Assembly: GCA_026991055.1 (NCBI GenBank)
Contig: JALXCE010000015.1
Location: forward strand, 1 to 9,098
Direction of reading: 5' to 3'
DNA: 9,098 bases
Origin: Caldifarciminota bacterium
GTDB taxonomy: Bacteria > Hydrothermota > Hydrothermia > B15-G9 > WFZT01
Shown: positions 1 to 8,100 of the stretch, piece by piece
Layout of the letters: each line of letters starts with the position of its first letter
Position numbering within the stretch: position 1 is the first letter of the stretch
The notes under the pieces: model-generated
Databases searched by the model: none
Seen by the model: the letters and a program-made list of their open reading frames with translations, nothing else
What the model was told of the DNA's origin: nothing
Made by a program: the position numbers and the translations under genes

Positions 1-2
1 TT

Positions 3-116
3 TTCAGAATTGAGATTTTTGCTAGGGAAGAAGTATATTGGGAGGTAGCCCCTGATATTAATTGTGGGGTGGGTAAATTTGAGGAAACGGTATCTTTTCG
101 GGTAGATTATTTTTGA
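3..116 (+). CDS. C-terminal end of an unidentified protein (cut by window start)
   Basis: One forward frame is open from the window edge for 37 codons and ends at TGA 114-116. The other two forward frames close after 3 and 15 codons. The peptide has the look of a real protein: it is rich in alternating beta-prone residues (for example EEVYWEVAPDI and ETVSFRVDYF) and ends in an aromatic residue. The C-terminal Phe after a beta-like stretch faintly recalls outer-membrane barrel proteins, but the spacing of the hydrophobic residues does not fit the usual barrel signature well. I cannot assign a family. It runs in the same direction as thpR, with about 50 bases between them. Confidence 0.4.
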   Translation, partial: FRIEIFAREEVYWEVAPDINCGVGKFEETVSFRVDYF

Positions 117-141
117 CGAAGATCGTGATTTTGCATAAAAG
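113..141 (+). promoter_or_regulatory. Candidate sigma-70 promoter for thpR-kdsD
   Basis: The -35 box is TTGACG (113-118, five of six consensus bases). After a spacer of exactly 17 bases comes the -10 box TAAAAG (136-141, four of six). Transcription would start near 148, about 20 bases before the thpR ATG. The -35 box overlaps the stop codon of the preceding partial gene. The match is reasonable but the region is AT-rich, so chance remains possible. Confidence 0.4.
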
Positions 142-167
142 GCGCTAAAACTTTAAAATTTTCAACC

Positions 168-719
168 ATGCGTTGTTTTATAGCCCTTGAATTCCCGCCA
201 GAGGTTAAATCTCGTATTTATTCAGACCTGAAAAAGGAAATGCAGGAAAAGCCCGAGTTGAAGTGGGTTACGAGGGATAATCTACACCTTACGCTCAAAT
301 TTTTAGGAGAGATACCCGAAAATCAGGTAGAAAAACTTGCCCGTGAACTTGAATCATTAAAGAAAGAAAAAAAGATTGAGGTAAAGTTGGGTGGGCTTGG
401 AAGTTTCCTTGATCATGGAAGTGTGAGAGTTCTTTGGATAGGAATAGATAGGGGGAATCGTGAAATAGAAAAGCTTGCCAAAAAGGTGGAGAATCTTACT
501 GCTAAACTCGGATTTCCCCGTGAAAAAAGGCCGTTTGTGCCACACCTCACTGTTGCAAGGGCAAGGAAGCATTCAAAAAGGCGTTTCAGGCCCACTGATT
601 TCAAAACCGAGCTTAATATTCCTCCATTTACTGTAAACGAGCTCATCCTTTTCAAATCCACCCTTACCCCTGAAGGTCCAATTTATGAGAAACTGAAGGT
701 GATAAAGCTAAATGGATAG
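168..719 (+). CDS. thpR: RNA 2',3'-cyclic phosphodiesterase (2H / LigT family)
   Basis: ThpR is a cytoplasmic 2H-superfamily enzyme that opens RNA 2',3'-cyclic phosphates to 2'-phosphomonoesters. In some members it can also act as a 2'-5' RNA ligase. Both signature motifs are present: H40-L-T42 within NLHLTLKFLG, and H126-L-T128 within FVPHLTVAR. These are the two catalytic His/Thr pairs. The 183-residue length is normal and the N-terminus MRCFIALEFPP is typical of the family, which fixes the start at this ATG. There is no recognisable Shine-Dalgarno sequence in front of it, only an A/T-rich leader, which is odd compared with the other genes here. The end overlaps kdsD by 8 bases, so the two are probably co-transcribed and translationally coupled. 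The functional link between them is not obvious; such a pairing may simply be operon packing. Confidence 0.93.
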   Translation: MRCFIALEFPPEVKSRIYSDLKKEMQEKPELKWVTRDNLHLTLKFLGEIPENQVEKLARELESLKKEKKIEVKLGGLGSFLDHGSVRVLWIGIDRGNREIEKLAKKVENLTAKLGFPREKRPFVPHLTVARARKHSKRRFRPTDFKTELNIPPFTVNELILFKSTLTPEGPIYEKLKVIKLNG

Positions 720-1695
720 CGAAGAGATCTTAAAAATAGCAAGAGAGGTTATAAGGAGAGAAAAACTCGGTCTCATAAGACTGGAAAAGACTATTGGGGA
801 TGAGTTCGTAAGAGCTGTTGAACTTATTTTGAAGAGGAAAGGCAGAGTTATTGTGACAGGTATCGGAAAGTCTGGAATAGTGGGAAAGAAGATTGCGGCT
901 ACAATGACAAGCCTTGGAACACCTGCGATATTTCTCCACCCCACTGAGTCCCTTCACGGGGACCTTGGAATTGTGAGCAAGGATGACGTGATTCTTGCCA
1001 TTTCCAAAAGTGGGAACTCCGATGAATTTTATACACTCATTCCGCTTTTCAAGAGGTGGGATATCCCGATTATCGCTATAACCGCAAACAGAAGTTCCGA
1101 GCTTGCGAAACATGCTGATGTGCTAATTGTTTTGCCCAATGTTAAGGAGGCGTGTCCCTACGATATTGCACCGACAGTTTCAACAACCCTTACGATGGCC
1201 ATTGGTGATGCACTTGCCATTGCGCTTGCCTACAAGAAAAACTTTAAGCTGGATGACTTTGCCGAACTCCATCCAGGAGGTGCCATTGGCAAAAAATTCT
1301 GGGTGCGCGTTGAAGATATGATGCTTACTGGTGAGAAGCACGTCCCGATTGTGAAAGAAGATGCTACAATGGAAGAGGTTATCCTCGAAATGACTTCAAA
1401 GCGTGGAATTACGAGTGTGGTTGATGATAAAGGACGTGTGGTCGGAGTGTTTACTGATGGAGACCTCAGGAGGCTTCTTGAAAAGGAGCTTACTAACAAA
1501 AAAGACATTTTTAAGCTTCATGCCAGAGACGTGATGACCAGAAATCCAAAGGTTATTACTAAAAATGAACTTGCTACAAAGGCGGCGAGATTAATGGAAC
1601 AGTATGGTGTTACAGCTCTCATCGTTGTGGATGAGAAGCGCCATCCCATAGGTATTATCCACCTGCACGATCTTATGCGTGCAAGAGTGGTCTAA
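712..1695 (+). CDS. kdsD: Arabinose-5-phosphate isomerase (KdsD/KpsF/GutQ family)
   Basis: This enzyme interconverts ribulose-5-phosphate and arabinose-5-phosphate, the first committed step toward Kdo of lipopolysaccharide. The 327 residues form an N-terminal SIS sugar-isomerase domain (about 35-190, with GIGKSG near 50-55, SLHGDLG near 80-86 and SKSGNS at 98-103) and two CBS domains (about 203-262 and 272-327). K53, H82, E105 and H187 correspond to the residues recalled as catalytic in E. coli KdsD (K59, H88, E111, H193), with a constant offset of six, so the enzyme looks active. The CBS pair usually senses a nucleotide or sugar nucleotide. The ATG lies inside the thpR end, with AAGGTGA nine bases upstream. 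Its stop codon overlaps that of the convergent holin-like gene. KdsD, KpsF and GutQ paralogues cannot be told apart by sequence alone; as no capsule or gut genes are nearby, kdsD is the simplest name. Confidence 0.93.
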   Translation: MDSEEILKIAREVIRREKLGLIRLEKTIGDEFVRAVELILKRKGRVIVTGIGKSGIVGKKIAATMTSLGTPAIFLHPTESLHGDLGIVSKDDVILAISKSGNSDEFYTLIPLFKRWDIPIIAITANRSSELAKHADVLIVLPNVKEACPYDIAPTVSTTLTMAIGDALAIALAYKKNFKLDDFAELHPGGAIGKKFWVRVEDMMLTGEKHVPIVKEDATMEEVILEMTSKRGITSVVDDKGRVVGVFTDGDLRRLLEKELTNKKDIFKLHARDVMTRNPKVITKNELATKAARLMEQYGVTALIVVDEKRHPIGIIHLHDLMRARVV

Positions 1696-2132
1696 CCTTT
1701 GGGCATCATTTTCCCTTTTGCCATCATTGCAGCTACCTTTTCAATAGACCTTCCGCCAAAATAAAAGAGGAAAACGAGCTCAAAAAGGCCTTTCATCCCA
1801 GTAGGTAGCTCACGGCCTGTTATTGCGTAGATCACAAGAATTATGAGGATGATGAGGAGAGTGATGGGTCGGATGTTTTTTGAGAGAAAGTTATCAGACA
1901 TTACGTCAACTTTGGCAAGCTCACGTGCACTTGCCCTATCTTGCTGAGCAATTTTCTCTCGCTCTATTTCCAGTTCAAGTTGTTTCTGTGCGAGCTTTTT
2001 TAATTCCAGCTCAAGTTGGGGGTCGGATTTTATTTTATCGAGGACGTCTTTTGCCTGAGGGATCTTTTTGGAAAGCTGGGAAAGAAGGTCTTTGAAGAGG
2101 TCAACTGCAACACTGGAAGTTAGAATGTTCAT
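1692..2132 (-). CDS. Holin-like membrane protein (Holin_3TMs / gene-transfer-agent release type)
   Basis: This is a 146-residue protein. It has a charged, coiled-coil-like N-terminal half (about 35-75, rich in Leu, Glu and Lys), then a conserved-looking stretch with QDRASARELA (64-73) and NIRPI (86-90). Two hydrophobic segments follow (about 89-104 and 112-127), then FGGRSIEK and a basic Met/Lys-rich tail. This layout, especially the D-R-x-S-A-R-E-L and N-I-R-P motifs ahead of the membrane segments, matches what I recall of the Holin_3TMs family found in phages and gene transfer agents. Members of that family are thought to make lesions in the inner membrane. The ATG at 2132 is preferred over an upstream TTG at 2159 because GGAGG (2139-2143) sits six bases before it. 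It lies 29 bases after the tRNA-Pro gene with no terminator visible between, so it may be read from the tRNA promoter. No other phage gene is in the window. Function is inferred from family resemblance only. Confidence 0.62.
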   Translation of the reverse strand: MNILTSSVAVDLFKDLLSQLSKKIPQAKDVLDKIKSDPQLELELKKLAQKQLELEIEREKIAQQDRASARELAKVDVMSDNFLSKNIRPITLLIILIILVIYAITGRELPTGMKGLFELVFLFYFGGRSIEKVAAMMAKGKMMPKG

Positions 2133-2161
2133 CAAACCCCTCCGTTTAGCAGTTTTCAAAG

Positions 2162-2236
2162 TCGGGGCGAGTGGATTTGAACCACCGACTTCCTGCTCCC
2201 AAGGCAGGCGCGCTAACCGGGCTGCGCTACGCCCCG
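2162..2236 (-). tRNA. tRNA-Pro (anticodon UGG)
   Basis: Read on the - strand, the sequence folds as a standard cloverleaf of 75 bases. The acceptor stem is CGGGGCG paired with CGCCCCG, with discriminator A at 2162. The anticodon arm is CCTGC-CTTGGGA-GCAGG and the T arm is GGTGG-TTCAAAT-CCACT. The loop gives anticodon TGG (2199-2201), decoding proline CCA and probably other CCN codons. CCA is not encoded at the 3' end. The single-base pair G-C could extend the stem further on both sides, but the seven-pair stem defines the mature ends. A strong promoter lies just upstream. Confidence 0.96.
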
Positions 2237-2252
2237 ACTTTGTCGTGGGGAA

Positions 2253-2281
2253 ATATTAACAAAAACAAAAAACATTGTCAA
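2253..2281 (-). promoter_or_regulatory. Strong sigma-70 promoter of tRNA-Pro
   Basis: On the - strand there is an exact -35 consensus TTGACA (2276-2281). A 17-base spacer follows, then the -10 box TAATAT (2253-2258). Transcription would begin near 2246, about ten bases before the tRNA. The following bases, CCCCACGACAAA, form a short leader. It could also drive the holin-like gene downstream of the tRNA. Confidence 0.8.
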
Positions 2282-2496
2282 CCGACGCTCAGATGTAGAT
2301 GCAGATTGGGAGTGTGTGGCGATGAAAAGAAAAATCCCTTTCATTTACTCCTGATAACCAAAATGTTTTATCACCCGAGCCAGATTTTTTAAGTAAAGTT
2401 TGGCAGTAAATTGAAGGAGAGATGTAATTTGAAGGTCAATGCCGTCATCATTTAAGGGGACGTTTTAATTCGATTTTAGAACCATTCGGGAATTTA

Positions 2497-2525
2497 TTGA
2501 AATTTGAATTAAGTTTCTCTAAAAT
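2497..2525 (+). promoter_or_regulatory. Candidate sigma-70 promoter of the type III CRISPR operon
   Basis: The -35 box is TTGAAA (2497-2502, five of six) and the -10 box is TAAAAT (2520-2525, five of six), separated by exactly 17 bases. Transcription would start near 2532, giving a leader of about 58 bases before the cmr1 ATG. The spacing and match are good, but the region is very AT-rich, so the call is moderate. No clear operator palindrome was seen. Confidence 0.48.
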
Positions 2526-2589
2526 TAGCCAATAGAAATATTTGCTATTTAATAAATGGTTTCTGTGAGTAAACCTCGGGAGATTTCAA

Positions 2590-3792
2590 ATGAAAGTAAA
2601 AATAAGAACTCTTACGCCTTTGTGGACTGGTGGTGTAGACGGCACGATGGACCGTATCCACGAGACTGGCATCATCGGTTCACTCAGATGGTGGTATGAA
2701 GCCGTTGTGAGAGGATTGGAGGGAATCGCGTGCGACCCGACATCGAAAGATCGTTGTCCTGATGATGATGGAAAGTATTGCGATGTATGCGCGGTATTCG
2801 GGGCTACTGGCTTACAGCGCACTTTTCGACTGGAAGGGCCCGTGTGGTTGAATGAAGCACGAGGGAATATGCTCAAGGTATGGGTAAAAAATGACAAAGG
2901 GCGGAACAATAAAGGATGGTTTTTAGGCCGCGGTTTTTGGGGCGAAAGTGAAATGCAGATTGTCCCATTGCATTTGCCTGAAGGGTGGAAGGTTAAAGAC
3001 CTAAAACATAGTCTGTATTTGATTATGAAGTTGATAGAATGTTGGGGAGGATTGGGGGCAAGAACTCAGCAAGGATATGGTGTTGTGAAGTTCGATTTTA
3101 AAGATAATGGTGATATTGAGGAAGTTATTAACGCTACTAAAATACTACAAAATCGCAAAGATCGGAGGATTATACCTGATAATAAACGGAACAGAACGCA
3201 GAAATTGCCTACACTGAATGAATTTTTCTTTGCTAAGGTGCAGTTTTCAATAGAAGATAAGACACCACAAAATTGGCTTAGTGATCGCGTTTTGAAGATT
3301 TCACCTGATAAAGAGCTCTATTGGTATTTCAACCAGGCAAACTCGACACAAAGAACCTCGGTTCTGCCCTTGGCTCCTGTTGTGAGATTTTATTTGCGTG
3401 GTATAATGAGAGAACAATCTTCCTGGAATAAGGATTTGCGCCATCGTCTCATGGGAGAGTTGGGTAAGAAATCTCTCATCCATGTCTCTCACGCCTATCC
3501 AACCGAAAACCAAAATAAATGGGAATTTCGCATCTGGGGTTGGATTCCTTACGATCTACCTGGTGGAGTTACGCGTGATGCCGTGCTGGAACACCTTAGG
3601 CAATGGATAGGTGTCTCTCAGGATATATCCCAGCAGCGCCAATGGCACACAGCTCAAAATGGGCACCTCTGGCAGGACATAAAACTATCCAATCCTGAGG
3701 TTTGCTGGTTTGAACATCGTGGGAGTGAGGCTACTGATTATTTGCAGGCATTATTAGAAGGGTGTGGATGTAAAAAGGAGGGAAATCAGTGA
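2590..3792 (+). CDS. cmr1: Type III CRISPR effector RAMP protein Cmr1
   Basis: Cmr1 is a Cas7-like RAMP subunit at the target-3'-end tip of the Cmr complex. The N-terminus fits the family well: LTPLWTGGVDG (about 8-18), then GIIGSLRWWYEAVVRG (27-42), the classic Cmr1 G-x-L-R-W-W element. A cysteine cluster follows, C48, C56, C64 and C67 running into CAVFGATG, likely a zinc-binding loop. The glycine-rich GGLGARTQQGYG (153-164) is the second RAMP signature. The 400-residue length is within the family's broad range; the C-terminal 200 residues are less conserved. GGGAG (2578-2582) lies seven bases before the ATG. It is the first gene of the operon, and its stop overlaps the GTG start of the next gene by four bases (GTGA), indicating translational coupling. 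Confidence 0.93.
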   Translation: MKVKIRTLTPLWTGGVDGTMDRIHETGIIGSLRWWYEAVVRGLEGIACDPTSKDRCPDDDGKYCDVCAVFGATGLQRTFRLEGPVWLNEARGNMLKVWVKNDKGRNNKGWFLGRGFWGESEMQIVPLHLPEGWKVKDLKHSLYLIMKLIECWGGLGARTQQGYGVVKFDFKDNGDIEEVINATKILQNRKDRRIIPDNKRNRTQKLPTLNEFFFAKVQFSIEDKTPQNWLSDRVLKISPDKELYWYFNQANSTQRTSVLPLAPVVRFYLRGIMREQSSWNKDLRHRLMGELGKKSLIHVSHAYPTENQNKWEFRIWGWIPYDLPGGVTRDAVLEHLRQWIGVSQDISQQRQWHTAQNGHLWQDIKLSNPEVCWFEHRGSEATDYLQALLEGCGCKKEGNQ

Positions 3793-5000
3793 AAAAGGAA
3801 TTCTGGGCAGAGTTTGATTTGTATGGGAAAGTCGCCCCTTATGGCTCCCAAATTAGCAAATTACTCCAGGAAGAGCAAGAAGCAAGAAGGGTTAACAAAA
3901 AATCAAAAGAGAAAGAAAAGCGCAAAAAGCGAGAAGAATTACAATCACGAGTTCAAAAAGTCGTGAGTTCTTTCATTTTCCAAGGGGAACTTGAGACTTC
4001 TGAAATTCCTGATGCTGCGAGCAGACAAATATTTCTTGCCCAGCTTTTAGCAGCTGATGTGATTTGTGAGGGACGCTCAACCCAATGCAAAGACTATGCT
4101 AAAGGCAAAAACTGCTTGCAATGGTGGTATTATGCTGGGGACTTATCACATCCACGAGGCAACTTTCAGGAATTTCTCTACCGTCGCTTACGATGGATGG
4201 CTTCTATACTCAATTTTGATGTTGGAGAGGATGTTGTTCCCCCCTCTCTTCCCAACCTATCCATTTTTCCACCCGGTTCATGGGCAATTCAAATTAGTTT
4301 CACCTTGCGCAAGCCGTATATCAGCAGAGATGACACCGACTTTTATATTATTGGTAACCCTGTCAAGAAAGAATGGGTCTTCAAAGTGCCCTATGTTGCG
4401 CCAAGCCAGTGGAAGGGAGCGCTGCGGGCGGCGATGGTGCGTGAGTTGGTAGAATGGTGGCAAAGTCAGGATAAGAAAGACTCCAAGGAGTTCGCCAACC
4501 GTCGCTTTCGTATGGCGTTGCTTTTTGGGGATGAGAAAGGGGAAGAATCAGGCTCGATTAAAGGCTTGGCAAAATATCTGGATGAAGTTGGAGGCGATGA
4601 AGCGGCAAGGCTTTTCAGGGAGAAGGTGCGTAAATATTTTGATATCCCTGAGGATAAACCAATGCCACATTTTCAAGGGCATCTTCACTTTTATCCCACC
4701 TTCTTTGACAAAATCGGATTGGAGGTTATCAACCCTCACGACCGTGAAACAGGCGCAAGTGTAAAAGGACCAATTTATTTCGAATGTGTACCGCAGGGGA
4801 CCAAAGGCACATTTACATTGCTTTATGTGCCTTCCTATTTGAGTGATAAGCCTGAAGAAGCACAGAATCAAGCTAAAAGAGATTTGAAAACCGTTCTACG
4901 AGGTCTTTATGCCATGTTTAAAAGGTATGGATTTGGAGCAAAAACAAGCAGTGGATATGGTGTGGTTAAGGATGCTACTTGTAAGGTGTTGAAAAATTAG
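3789..5000 (+). CDS. cmr6: Cmr6-like RAMP (Cas7 group) subunit of type III effector
   Basis: This is a 403-residue RAMP-superfamily protein. Recognisable elements are VPYVAPSQWKGALRAA (about 200-215), the G-rich insertion loop typical of RAMPs, then LFGDEKGE with a downstream charged helix. HLHFYPTFF (about 298-306) follows, with NPHD and a GPIYFECVPQGTKGTF segment, and the closing YGFGAKTSSGYGVV (380-393). The combination of an H-x-x-Y-P strand, N-P-H-D, P-I-x-F and the late glycine loop is that of Cmr6, which caps the backbone next to Cmr1. It is longer than most Cmr6 proteins because of an N-terminal extension with a very basic/acidic helix (about 27-55) and a Cys-containing region near 93-109. 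The GTG start has AGGAGGG six bases upstream. Subtype-specific Cas7 paralogues are hard to separate, so the exact label is less sure than the superfamily. Confidence 0.8.
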   Translation: MKKEFWAEFDLYGKVAPYGSQISKLLQEEQEARRVNKKSKEKEKRKKREELQSRVQKVVSSFIFQGELETSEIPDAASRQIFLAQLLAADVICEGRSTQCKDYAKGKNCLQWWYYAGDLSHPRGNFQEFLYRRLRWMASILNFDVGEDVVPPSLPNLSIFPPGSWAIQISFTLRKPYISRDDTDFYIIGNPVKKEWVFKVPYVAPSQWKGALRAAMVRELVEWWQSQDKKDSKEFANRRFRMALLFGDEKGEESGSIKGLAKYLDEVGGDEAARLFREKVRKYFDIPEDKPMPHFQGHLHFYPTFFDKIGLEVINPHDRETGASVKGPIYFECVPQGTKGTFTLLYVPSYLSDKPEEAQNQAKRDLKTVLRGLYAMFKRYGFGAKTSSGYGVVKDATCKVLKN

Positions 5001-5012
5001 GATGATCACACA

Positions 5013-5061
5013 GAGGCACAGGGAGTACAGAGATGATACTTTTCCGTGTTCGCCGTGTCTC
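5013..5061. repeat. Imperfect palindromic repeat (CACAGAG-type) between cmr6-like gene and cas10
   Basis: The left arm 5013-5033 (beginning GAGGCACAGGGAG) and the right arm 5041-5061 (ending CGCCGTGTCTC) are inverted copies around a 7-base loop (TGATACT). Of 21 pairs, 14 are Watson-Crick, four would be G-U in RNA and three are mismatched. There is no T tract, so it is not a normal terminator. The wording CACAGAG-GCACAG-GGAG-TACAGAGA closely resembles a palindromic intergenic repeat I recall from many environmental bacterial genomes (ACAGAGACACAGAG arms). A decayed mobile palindrome of that kind is the likeliest reading. The following 5065-5101 is purine-rich (GGAGAATTAGC, GGAGAGTTAGA) and may belong to the same insertion. 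Confidence 0.6.
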
Positions 5062-5103
5062 CATATTGGAGAATTAGCGAGACTGCGGGAGAGTTAGAGA
5101 AGT

Positions 5104-5109
5104 GGAGGA
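5104..5109 (+). promoter_or_regulatory. Ribosome binding site deciding the cas10 start
   Basis: GGAGGA sits seven bases before ATG 5117, which favours that ATG over the in-frame GTG at 5102. The GTG itself has no purine-rich site at the right distance other than the GAGAGTTAGAG stretch. Confidence 0.7.
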
Positions 5110-5116
5110 ACAATTT

Positions 5117-8100
5117 ATGGTAGATTTGAAAAAGCTCTTGGAAAAAAGAGAAGAAATTCTGAAAACGGAACTTTTTATGTTTTTGCATGATGTAGGGAAG
5201 TTGCATCCACATCATCAAGGCAAATTTCTTAAAAAAGAGAGGTTTAAAGATTATAAGCACGATAAACATATACTTAAATTGGCGCCTTCTAACTTTGAAA
5301 CATGGGTTTTTGAGCTAAAAATTGATTACACTGCTACGCTGGCAAGTATTATTGAAAAACATCATGGTAAGGTGACACAAAAAGATGATGGTATCACGGC
5401 TGTCTACTCTCAGCGAATAGATCGCCTTGACTCTTCCTGGGATAGAGACTGGATTATTTCTCCTCCAAATTATGATCTTCTTAAAACAGTGCAATCTCCA
5501 CAAGTGCTGATAGATTCTTTTGCCGGTTTTTCCAAATATGTGTATCGAAGGAAAGAAAATCTTTTAATCTGCATAATTCCATCGAGAAAAGCGGATATAA
5601 ATTTACTACAAATTGCTCTGGATGACACGCTCCATGCAATTGAGTTGGCTCATAGCAACAACCTTTTGCATACTTATCAATCACGCAACATACTGTTTCA
5701 ATTTTTCCGTTTAGCAATGCAAATCGCTTGTGGAGATACTCGATTGAGTGTAAACGACATTACCTTATGGGATCATTCCATATCCACTGCCATCCTATTT
5801 AAAAGTTTGGCCTCATGGAGTGTGTTGTTAAATCCTGACTTAAATAATAAGCGCAAATTTCCCAGTAGTGATGATAAAAAATTTACTCGGTGGTTCCATC
5901 CTCAACTCCTCCCTCTTCGTATTGATGGGCTGAGGTATCTATCCGCATCCAACAACATCCCTGACCTTCTGGGGCGGCGTAAATTGCTTACAAAGATATA
6001 TGACGAACTTCAGAATATCCTTGAGTGGGAGTTTCCGCTGGCCGGTGAAGTCTATCGTGACGAAAATGGGCCTGTGTTTCTGACATTTTTGAGAGATGAA
6101 AACGGGCAAGGTAAAGTTCCTTTGTCCCAACTTTATCTCCCAAAAGATTCCCCTTCCAATCCCCAAACCGAACATATACTTCCTGGAGCATACAAGAAAG
6201 CCATCACGCTGGAAGAATGCATCCGCCAGGCGGTTATAGAATTGAGTCAGGGTGACCTTACACTGCCACCCGAAATCTCGCTTGTTACTTACACCCAAAA
6301 GCGCACAGACACTCAGGAGGAGAAATCTCTGGGCGAATTGCTTGCCGATGAACAAAAAGAAGGACTTTGGTTGCAGGCTGATGTTTCCGTAATTCAGAAT
6401 GCATGGAAGAATTCAGCAAAAGAAAATGTTTGTTCCGTCTGTGGCTTGCGTCCTCTGGGATTTGGAGCAACGGATGAAAAAGAAAGGAAGAAGGCTATCT
6501 CCCGCAAGATGTGCGGTGTGTGTCTTAAACGCAGGGCTGATCGGGCAAAATCATGGGCACAGGGTATTGAAAAATCGTCAGAAGAGCGTTTTCAAAATGG
6601 CCATCCAGGAACTGTGTGGCTTGACGAAGTTGCCGATACTAACGGCCGATTGGCTCTTATTGTGGGTTACTTTCCTCTGGAACACTGGCTCGACGGCACT
6701 CTGGTGAGATCACTATCAATGTTCAAGAGAGACGCTGCACAAAATGAACCTGTCAATCATCAAATATCTGTTTTGGATGACCAGGGAAAATCCGTGGACG
6801 TCATTCTCGGTCCCAAACCCGTGTCATATTCCCGCATCCGCCGCATCTGGGAGACTACACGCCGATTCTGGCAGGATGTGGCGCCGACGGATGTGCCACC
6901 TGAGGAACTTCAAAACTTCTGTCAACAAAATAACTTAGCTCTTGACTACCTCTGGGAAGGGCCACTTTCTTTGAAAGACTCTTTAGCTGGTAAAATTGTT
7001 GGGGAGGCAGGTCCAAGATTAAAAATTGAAGGAATTCCAGATCAGATACTCAAAAATGGAAAATTAGGTAAGTATCACGCTTACGAACTTGTATTGCCTA
7101 ACAATGTCAAAATAGCGGTTCTTTGGGACCCGCCTAATAAGAGGTTAATCACTGTTGAAAACTTGGTCTATATCGCACGCAATCTTGGATGGAATATACC
7201 AAAACGGCAAGAAAATGAGAGCAAGGAGGATTATGAAAGTCGGTTGCACAAAGAGGCTGCTGACTTCGTTAGGAATGCTTTGCATGATAAAACTATCTCT
7301 TTGAACATCCCTCCAGAATATGGAGCGAAAAGTGAAACTATAACAACTTTCAAGGCACAAGTATCTGAAATTTCAGATAGCTTTTACACTCCCCTCATCC
7401 CTATCCTCGCTGAACCGCGAACATTTATGGCCATCGTGCCAGCAGATAGGGCTTTCGAGATTGTGAAAGCCATCAAAGCGAAATACGAGCGAGAAATGGG
7501 CAAGGTGCGCAACCGCCTTCCTCTCCACATCGGTGTTGTTTTTGCCTACCGGAAGATGCCCCTCAGGGCAATCATGGACGCAGGGCGCAGGATGCTGGAA
7601 CAAAAGTGGAAAGATATGGTGTGGGAGATAGTCCCAGATGATGGTGATTATGGATTTCTGTCCGGCGGGAAAGAAATTACGACTGATAAAGATCTCGATG
7701 AGAATGTTCTGGAAAATGAATATAAAGAGATTAAAGATGACCAGTTTAAAAAATGGCATCGAATTGTTCTCCGTCAGAAAGTGCAGCCCAGCTATCAGCA
7801 GACTAAGAAGGAAATGTTCCGATATGTCGTCTGGTATGTCCCCACAGTCATGGGCGATGGAGAGACTGATGATTACTGGTATCCTTATGTTTTTCTTGCT
7901 CAGGAAGATGAGCCTAAAGACCGTGAAATTTATTATAAAACCGATATGGTGAACCCATGGAACCCCGATCACCCATGGTTGGTTCATGTTAGTAAACTGG
8001 CGAAGGGCGATAAAATCTATTTCACGCCGGCCACCTTTGACTTTGAATTCCTCGATTTCAACGCTCGCAGATTTGAAATTGCTTACGACGAGGATGGAAA

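Larger units (their letters stand above)
2240..2589. other. AT-rich intergenic region between divergent tRNA-Pro and CRISPR operon
   Basis: About 350 bases without a credible gene on either strand. It holds the tRNA promoter at its left end and a candidate cmr1 promoter at its right end. The centre (about 2290-2490) shows no CRISPR repeats, no direct repeats longer than a few bases, and no hairpin followed by a T tract. One weak stem (2322-2329 with 2337-2344, seven of eight pairs) lacks terminator features. Short open frames here have no start or composition that supports coding. Confidence 0.7.

Noticed and set aside
2133..2159. Upstream TTG start extending the holin-like protein by nine residues
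   Set aside because: The extension MKTAKRRGL covers the GGAGG ribosome site of the ATG at 2132, has no ribosome site of its own and nearly touches the tRNA 3' end.
2290..2320. Short direct repeats AGATG/TAGATG/CAGAT
   Set aside because: Too short and irregular to be a CRISPR array or a regulator site.
2322..2344. Small hairpin ATGAAAAG / CCTTTCAT in the intergenic region
   Set aside because: Seven A/T-rich pairs with a mismatch and no T tract; expected by chance in such AT-rich DNA and not a terminator.
2162..2590. tRNA-Pro as the integration site that brought in the CRISPR operon
   Set aside because: Integration normally uses the tRNA 3' end, which faces the holin-like gene; the operon lies on the 5' side and no copy of the tRNA end was seen elsewhere in the window.
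5939..6355. Open frame of 138 codons on the - strand inside cas10
   Set aside because: Antisense shadow with no recognisable motif and no room for its own regulation.
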